A DNA stretch of 39,176 nucleotides from NCBI GenBank assembly GCA_016839025.1, contig JADLKK010000016.1, forward strand, positions 1-39,176. Direction: 5' to 3'. The DNA is from Proteiniphilum sp. Its GTDB lineage: Bacteria > Bacteroidota > Bacteroidia > Bacteroidales > Dysgonomonadaceae. This document shows, in pieces, positions 34,462 through 39,176 of this stretch; within the stretch, counting starts at the first letter, position 1; each line of letters opens with the position of its first letter. Below the pieces are notes generated by a model. That model searched no databases. It was not told where the DNA came from and was given only the letters and a program-made list of their open reading frames with translations. The translations under genes were made by a program, and so were the position numbers.

Positions 34462-35772
34462 TCAGAGTCTGATCAGCTCCAGTAAGCGTTTCCATATTTC
34501 TGGCTTCTGTGTGGCGAATCGTTGCACCTTGCGGTCACGTTGCAGCTGCTTCCACCATTTGCGCCAGTAGAGGGCAAAGTAGAAGGTGGCCGGCATCAGC
34601 AGGAAATAGGTGAGTGCCGGCAGCCATGCACTGGTAATGATTCGTACGGCGAGCGACTGCAACAGGTCAAACAGCGGCACAAAGATCAGGCCCGCGGCAT
34701 AACGTGCCGATGCCACAAACTGTTTGTCCTTGAACAGTGTCTGCAGCTTTTTCTGTATCAGGATGGGAAAGATGCCGTTTAGGAATCCGAAGAGCGCCAG
34801 TGGTGCGGTGAGTAACAGCGCAACCCCACGGGCAGTGAGCTGAGCCCCCGATTTTGGTTTCCATAGCCGATCGGTGGATCGAAGTCCCTCCTCTGTTAAC
34901 AGACCTGCTGCCTCACGGAATCTGGTGATCATCCTTTCAAAGGCAGTCAGATCCTCTTCCCGGATCCGGTCGAGTTCCCGCACGATATGGAGCGAGGCCT
35001 GCAGATACCCATCCTTTCGTCGCAAAAACAGCTCTTCAGCCAGCCGGTCTCCGTTCCAGTCAATTGCATGACGATACTCCCCGTAATACTCTTCACTTTG
35101 TATGTTCACCACCATTTTTTTAAGGCGCTCCTCCAGCTCCTGCCGCAGCGCATTAACAGCCAGTACGGGATTCTCATTGTAGAGGTCCCTGTAGCCGGAA
35201 ACCTCTATCGGGGCGCCAAAGGTGATATAGACATCGGAGAGGAAGGCGAAGATATCCCGGTAGTAGATGGATACCGGCACGATTTGGCTGTTGAGGGTGA
35301 AACCTGTAGAGGCCTCGGTAGGCAGCACGATGCGGGGTACCGCTTTGCGGATGGGCAACAGCGACTGTTTCGGGTTGTGCACCCCTTCGGGGAAGAGGGC
35401 GAGGGGATTGTTCCGCCTCAGGATACGTGCCGCATGGTGAAAAATCTCGTTGTTCCGCTCCAGGTTATCCTTCCCGTCGCGCATCCGGAATACCGGCATG
35501 ATGCGCATTCCTTTCAGTATCCATGCGATCATTCCCTGTTTGAAGATATCGGCACGGGCCAGGAAGACCACCTGTTTTCTGTGGTAGGTAGCAAGGACCA
35601 ACAGCAGCGCGTCGATGAGTGCGTTGCGGTGGTTGGGAGCGAAGATCACCGGCCTATGCCTTGATACGTTTTCGTCCCTGCCGGTAAAGACAATCTTCCG
35701 GAAATTGAGGCGAAGGGCGTTGTTGAAGTAGAACTTGGCGATCGCATAGCGGAAATCGTAACGGTATAGCAT
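34462..35772 (-). CDS. PlsC-type 1-acyl-sn-glycerol-3-phosphate acyltransferase-like protein
   Basis: 436 residues. Residues about 45-210 form an LPLAT/PlsC domain: NHRNALIDAL (motif I), RIMPVFRMRDG and ALFPEGVHNPKQSLLPIRKA (motif III). Motif I is HX5D instead of the textbook HX4D; I recall the same spacing in other Bacteroidota members. The C-terminal third has about four hydrophobic segments (GVALLLTAPLALFGFLNGIF; LTYFLLMPATFYFALYW), so it is an inner-membrane protein. Acyl transfer to glycerophosphate or another lipid head group is likely. The gene follows the symporter gene by 12 bp, so the two probably form one transcript. Confidence 0.85.
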   Translation of the reverse strand: MLYRYDFRYAIAKFYFNNALRLNFRKIVFTGRDENVSRHRPVIFAPNHRNALIDALLLVLATYHRKQVVFLARADIFKQGMIAWILKGMRIMPVFRMRDGKDNLERNNEIFHHAARILRRNNPLALFPEGVHNPKQSLLPIRKAVPRIVLPTEASTGFTLNSQIVPVSIYYRDIFAFLSDVYITFGAPIEVSGYRDLYNENPVLAVNALRQELEERLKKMVVNIQSEEYYGEYRHAIDWNGDRLAEELFLRRKDGYLQASLHIVRELDRIREEDLTAFERMITRFREAAGLLTEEGLRSTDRLWKPKSGAQLTARGVALLLTAPLALFGFLNGIFPILIQKKLQTLFKDKQFVASARYAAGLIFVPLFDLLQSLAVRIITSAWLPALTYFLLMPATFYFALYWRKWWKQLQRDRKVQRFATQKPEIWKRLLELIRL

Positions 35773-35784
35773 GGTGCAATGGTT

Positions 35785-36747
35785 TTAGTGGAATTCCCTT
35801 TTTACGGGTCGACGGCGCCAGTAGAAGGCGAGCATCAGTCCCGCCACGATGTGCCAGATGCCCCACCAGGCGGCAATGAAGGCCATTCCTCCCAGGCTCA
35901 GCTCGGGGGGGAAGATGCGGGGATTAAAAATCAATGCCAGTCCGAGTCCGGAGTTCTGGATACCGGTCTCGATGGAGATGGTCCTGCTGTTCAGCTCATT
36001 CGCCCGGAAGAGGCGCGGCAGGATGTATCCGCCGAGAAAGGCCAGCCCGTTGTGGATGAACACCAGCAGGAAGGTGAGGTGAATGTAGCGGAGGAAGATG
36101 CTGAAGTTGCCCGCCAGCGCAGCGGCGATAAAGCCGACGAAGAAGATGACCGAAGCGGCCTGCACGCTTTTCTCCACTTTCCTCACAAATGTGGGAAATT
36201 TCATCCCCACGAACATGCCCAGCATCACCGGAATGCCCAGGATCAGGAAGACGGTGCGAAACATCTCGGCCGGGTCGATGGCGATGGGTACCAGCAGGGG
36301 GGAGTGCCTGGCATAGAGACTACCCCAGAAGGCGAAGTTGAAGGGTGTCATCACCAGGCTCAGCAGGGTGGTGATGCCGGTGAGGCTCACCGAGAGGGTG
36401 ATATTCGATTTTGAGATGGCGGAGATCAGGTTGGAGATGTTGCCGCCGGGGCAGGCAGCCACCAGGATCATACCCAACGCTACGGAGTTGCTGGGGCGGG
36501 TCACCAGCACCAGTAGGAAGGTGAGGGCCGGTAACAGGATATACTGGGTAATCACTCCCAGCAACACCGGTTTGGGTCGCATGATGACTGTCCTGAAATG
36601 TTCCGGCTTGATGCCGAGCGCCACGCCAAACATGATAAAGGCGATGGCGATATTCATCAGGTCGACACTCTCTTGGTTAAAATTGAGCCGGACCTGGTTC
36701 AGGGGTTCCATATTGCCGAAAAGCGACAAGATCGGGGCAATTTGCAT
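35785..36747 (-). CDS. Bile acid:Na+ symporter (SBF/BASS) family protein
   Basis: 320 residues, about nine or ten membrane helices. The family is shown by MFGVALGIKPEHF, by LVAACPGGNISNLISAISKSNITLSVSLTGITT (the ASBT-like core with its crossover region) and by SIETGIQNSGLGLAL. Substrates of the bacterial branch range over bile acids, pantoate and other organic anions, and none can be chosen here. The longest frame begins at 36783, but a TATCTTTG box at 36773-36780 puts the transcription start downstream of that. The ATG at 36747 with AAGGA before it is the real start. Confidence 0.88.
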   Translation of the reverse strand: MQIAPILSLFGNMEPLNQVRLNFNQESVDLMNIAIAFIMFGVALGIKPEHFRTVIMRPKPVLLGVITQYILLPALTFLLVLVTRPSNSVALGMILVAACPGGNISNLISAISKSNITLSVSLTGITTLLSLVMTPFNFAFWGSLYARHSPLLVPIAIDPAEMFRTVFLILGIPVMLGMFVGMKFPTFVRKVEKSVQAASVIFFVGFIAAALAGNFSIFLRYIHLTFLLVFIHNGLAFLGGYILPRLFRANELNSRTISIETGIQNSGLGLALIFNPRIFPPELSLGGMAFIAAWWGIWHIVAGLMLAFYWRRRPVKREFH

Positions 36748-36772
36748 AGGGTCCTTTTTGATTTTATCGCTG

Positions 36773-36780
36773 CAAAGATA
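36773..36780 (-). promoter_or_regulatory. Promoter -7 box of the symporter-acyltransferase operon
   Basis: TATCTTTG on the - strand, an exact consensus match 25 bp upstream of the ATG at 36747. Confidence 0.6.
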
Positions 36781-36806
36781 CAATTTTATTGTGTATTAAA
36801 TTTCCC

Positions 36807-36814
36807 TATCTTTG
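36807..36814 (+). promoter_or_regulatory. rarA promoter -7 box
   Basis: TATCTTTG, an exact consensus match 29 bp before the rarA ATG. With the facing box at 36773-36780 it makes a compact divergent promoter pair. Confidence 0.6.
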
Positions 36815-36843
36815 TGTCACGGGACAACAAAACAGATGTGATT

Positions 36844-38130
36844 ATGAGCGCACCGCTTGCTGAACGGCTCCGGCCGCAGAATCTCGATCAGTTCATCGGT
36901 CAGGAGCATCTGGTGGGTGAGGGGGCCGTGTTGCGGCGCATGATCGACTCGGGGAGGATCCCTTCCATCATCTTCTGGGGACCACCCGGTGTGGGGAAGA
37001 CCACCCTGGCCAACATCATTTCCAACACGCTGAAAGCACCTTTTTACAAGCTGAGTGCCATCAACTCGGGGGTGAAGGATGTGCGGGAGGTGATCGAGAA
37101 GGCGAAGAATGCGCGTTTCTTCGACAGTGCTGCCCCCATCCTCTTTATCGATGAAATACACCGCTTCAGCAAGTCGCAACAGGACTCGCTGCTGCATGCG
37201 GTGGAGACGGGTACGGTGACACTGATCGGTGCCACCACCGAGAACCCCTCTTTTGAGGTGATCCGACCGCTCTTGTCGCGCTGTCAGGTCTACGTGCTCA
37301 AGCCGCTCGAGAAGAAAGATCTGGAGGTACTGCTCCGGCGGGCGCTTACCGAGGATCTGATCCTGAAGGAGCGGAAGATTACCGTACAGGAGAGCGACGC
37401 GCTGTTTCGCTTCTCGGGGGGGGATGCCCGCAAGTTACTCAATATCCTGGATCTGGCGGTGGCTTCGGACGAAACTGCTGATCAGGACGAGGAGGAGTTG
37501 GTGATCACCGATAGGCTGGTGACGGAACGGTTACAGGAGAACCCTGCTGCCTACGACAAGGGGGGCGAGATGCATTATGACATCATCTCCGCCTTCATCA
37601 AGTCGATCCGGGGAAGTGACCCCGATGCGGCGATCTACTGGCTGGCGCGGATGGTTGCCGGTGGTGAGGATCCCAAGTTCATTGCCCGCCGGCTGGTGAT
37701 CTCCGCCGCAGAAGATATTGGTTTGGCTAACCCCAATGCGCTGCTGCTGGCCAATGCCTGTTTTGAGACGCTGCAGAAGATCGGCTGGCCGGAGGGACGC
37801 ATCGTGCTGGCGGAAACCACCCTCTACCTGGCGACCTCACCCAAGAGCAACTCTGCCTACCTGGCCATTGACAAGGCACTGTCTAAGGTTGAGCAGACCG
37901 GCAACCTGCCGGTGCCATTGCATCTGCGCAATGCGCCCACCTCGCTGATGAAGGAGCTGGACTATGGGAAAGAGTATAAGTACGCGCATGATTACAAGGA
38001 CAATTTCGTGCAGCAGGAGTATCTGCCCGGGGAGCTGACCAAAAGCCGGTTCTGGGATCCGCAGTCCAATCCTTCAGAAGTGAAGATGCAGGAGTGGATG
38101 AAGAGGCTCTGGGGTGAGAAAAAGGGTTAG
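36844..38130 (+). CDS. rarA: Replication-associated recombination protein A (AAA+ ATPase)
   Basis: 428 residues. The AAA+ core has Walker A GPPGVGKTT (46-54), Walker B LFIDEIH (100-106), sensor 1 GATTENPSF and an arginine-finger region PLLSRC. The C-terminal MgsA/RarA domain (DIISAFIKSIRGSDPDAAIYWLARM, then the PKSNSAYLAI segment) mediates tetramer formation. RarA/MgsA acts at stalled forks together with SSB. A longer frame reaches back to 36598 into the divergent gene; the promoter position and the family N-terminus (APLAERLRPQNLDQFIGQ) fix the ATG at 36844. Its TAG overlaps the stop of the convergent LptD-like gene. Confidence 0.97.
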   Translation: MSAPLAERLRPQNLDQFIGQEHLVGEGAVLRRMIDSGRIPSIIFWGPPGVGKTTLANIISNTLKAPFYKLSAINSGVKDVREVIEKAKNARFFDSAAPILFIDEIHRFSKSQQDSLLHAVETGTVTLIGATTENPSFEVIRPLLSRCQVYVLKPLEKKDLEVLLRRALTEDLILKERKITVQESDALFRFSGGDARKLLNILDLAVASDETADQDEEELVITDRLVTERLQENPAAYDKGGEMHYDIISAFIKSIRGSDPDAAIYWLARMVAGGEDPKFIARRLVISAAEDIGLANPNALLLANACFETLQKIGWPEGRIVLAETTLYLATSPKSNSAYLAIDKALSKVEQTGNLPVPLHLRNAPTSLMKELDYGKEYKYAHDYKDNFVQQEYLPGELTKSRFWDPQSNPSEVKMQEWMKRLWGEKKG

Positions 38131-39176
38131 TACCAATCGGCACCCCTGTCGTAGGGTGAGCTGCGTTGTTCATACTTCAGATCCTGCAACAGGGACGAGT
38201 TGGCGCGGATGGTGAAGTTGTAGGATTTGTAGGGACCGATCGGAATAAAGCTTGCCGACATGCTCCAGCAGTGCAGGTCGCGCGTGAGGGTGCAGTTGAC
38301 GCTGGTGAACTTTTTCATCTCAAAGTTATAGTCGGTGTTGAAGGTGAGGTTCCAGTTCTTTGTCGGCTGCAGCGACCCGCTCAGTCCGAAATTGTGCGTC
38401 AGTCGCCCTTTGTACTCCATCTTCTCCTTGTCAAACTCGCCATAGCCATACCGCAGCGAGTAGTTGAATGAGAGGTTCCAGTTGACCGCATTCTTCAGAT
38501 AGCCATCGGGGTCAAATTCACCCATTGAGTCGTCCGCCTGACCCAGTCTGCTCTCCCTGCCGGCTGTTTCATAGGGGTTTTCACCCATGGTGCCGTCGTC
38601 GGGCAGTTGGGCGTCAGGATTCTCCACTTCTCCCTCATCTTTTTCTTCTCCCCTGCTGAACAGCTTCTTGAATGTATCCTGGTTGAGTGAGTAGGAGAAG
38701 CTGGTACCGGTGTTCATCAGCTTACCGATCCCCCTGCCATTGAGTACCCGCAGCTTGTCTACCTGTCGGGGATTGCCATTCTGATCCAGCTCATAGATGT
38801 AGGGATCCCAGGTGGCATTCAGGCTGAGGGTGTAGGATTTGGAGAGCTTCAGGCGGATATTGGAGTTGATCATGCTCCATTTCATTGAGTCGGCCATCAT
38901 GTTGTAGTTGAAGCTGATGCCCAGATCATCGATCAGGCTGATCTTGCGGGTGCCGGTAGAATCCTTCTCATCCCGTATTTTCATCTCCAGGTTGTTTTTG
39001 AAGTCGAAGCCGATGCTCCCGCTCTGTCCCTTGGGAGCGGTACCGAACATCATGGATGAGTAGGGGGAATAGGTGTATGTCACATCCTCCCCATACTCGT
39101 TCTTGTAGGAGTAGGTCTCGTAGAAGTTGAACTTCGGATCACTGAAGTCGGGACGATAGCTGAGACTGACGCTGGG
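38127..39176 (-). CDS. LptD-like outer-membrane LPS assembly protein, C-terminal part (runs off the window)
   Basis: 349 codons up to the window edge, with no start inside. The sequence is a series of amphipathic beta strands with alternating aromatic residues (YTLSLNATWDPYIYE, WNLSFNYSLRYGYGEF, WNLTFNTDYNFEMKKF). It ends in the region SVNCTLTRDLHCWSMSASF and PYKSYNFTIRANSSLLQDLKYEQR. That ending is what I recognise from the large Bacteroidota protein annotated as putative LPS-assembly protein LptD. An acidic low-complexity loop (GEEKDEGEVENPDAQLPDDG) lies in the middle. It should form part of a beta barrel that inserts lipopolysaccharide. It is cut by the window, not broken. Confidence 0.75.
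   Translation of the reverse strand, partial: PSVSLSYRPDFSDPKFNFYETYSYKNEYGEDVTYTYSPYSSMMFGTAPKGQSGSIGFDFKNNLEMKIRDEKDSTGTRKISLIDDLGISFNYNMMADSMKWSMINSNIRLKLSKSYTLSLNATWDPYIYELDQNGNPRQVDKLRVLNGRGIGKLMNTGTSFSYSLNQDTFKKLFSRGEEKDEGEVENPDAQLPDDGTMGENPYETAGRESRLGQADDSMGEFDPDGYLKNAVNWNLSFNYSLRYGYGEFDKEKMEYKGRLTHNFGLSGSLQPTKNWNLTFNTDYNFEMKKFTSVNCTLTRDLHCWSMSASFIPIGPYKSYNFTIRANSSLLQDLKYEQRSSPYDRGADWY

Noticed and set aside
36598-36843. Upstream extension of the rarA frame
   Set aside because: It overlaps the divergent symporter gene and both promoters, and adds sequence foreign to the RarA family.
38127-39176. Assignment as the gliding/secretion protein SprA
   Set aside because: The terminal strands (LHCWSMSASF, SSLLQDLKYEQR) resemble the Bacteroidota LptD-like family rather than SprA.
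1-39176. CRISPR arrays, tRNA or rRNA genes, insertion sequences, integrases
   Set aside because: None seen on reading both strands; the only repeat array is the degenerate heptad region, which has no spacers.

Overview
The window looks like a chromosomal segment of a Bacteroidota bacterium, most likely order Bacteroidales. A Dysgonomonadaceae-like (Proteiniphilum/Petrimonas) origin is a guess from gene content. Supporting signs are a moderate GC content, repeated promoter boxes of the Bacteroidota type TAnnTTTG in front of many genes, weak or absent Shine-Dalgarno sequences, and families typical of the phylum: GH116, GH172, DUF6786-like, NamZ/DUF1343, the Bacteroidota LptD-like family, and a fused SpmA-SpmB protein. 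No rRNA, tRNA, insertion sequence, phage gene or CRISPR array was seen.

Left part (1-8.8 kb, all +): an apparent sugar-use operon. It holds a Tat-exported GH116 enzyme carrying an inserted lectin-like module, a secreted GH172 (former DUF2961) enzyme with its own promoter, a lipoprotein of unknown function, a FucP-type sugar:H+ symporter and an AraB-type ribulokinase. GH172 plus a FucP-like permease plus a ketopentose kinase could serve a furanoside pentose such as D-arabinose; this is inference.

Middle part (8.8-26 kb, mostly -): housekeeping genes. A radical SAM protein, a YqaA/DedA-like membrane protein and polA are followed by a divergent polyprenyl diphosphate synthase and a small heat-shock protein with a sigma-54-like promoter. 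Next come a secreted metallophosphoesterase, then uvrC-dtd-mazG-deoC as a tightly packed operon, then mnmG-apt, an EEP-family nuclease/phosphatase, ybeY and spmAB. The 57-bp gap between mnmG and apt holds a 16-bp sequence identical to the ParB-binding centromere site parS. A 134-bp stretch upstream of the radical SAM gene is built of about 19 degenerate 7-bp units.

Right part (25-39 kb): a helix-hairpin-helix membrane protein, a remnant of a fructosamine-kinase gene, valS, an operon of methyltransferase-MerR regulator-NamZ muramidase, alaS, an acyltransferase with a bile-acid/Na+ symporter-family protein, rarA, and the C-terminal end of an LptD-like outer-membrane protein that runs off the window. 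Several gene pairs are divergent with facing TAnnTTTG promoters (spmAB/HhH, methyltransferase/alaS, symporter/rarA). These promoters also fix start codons downstream of the longest possible reading frames.
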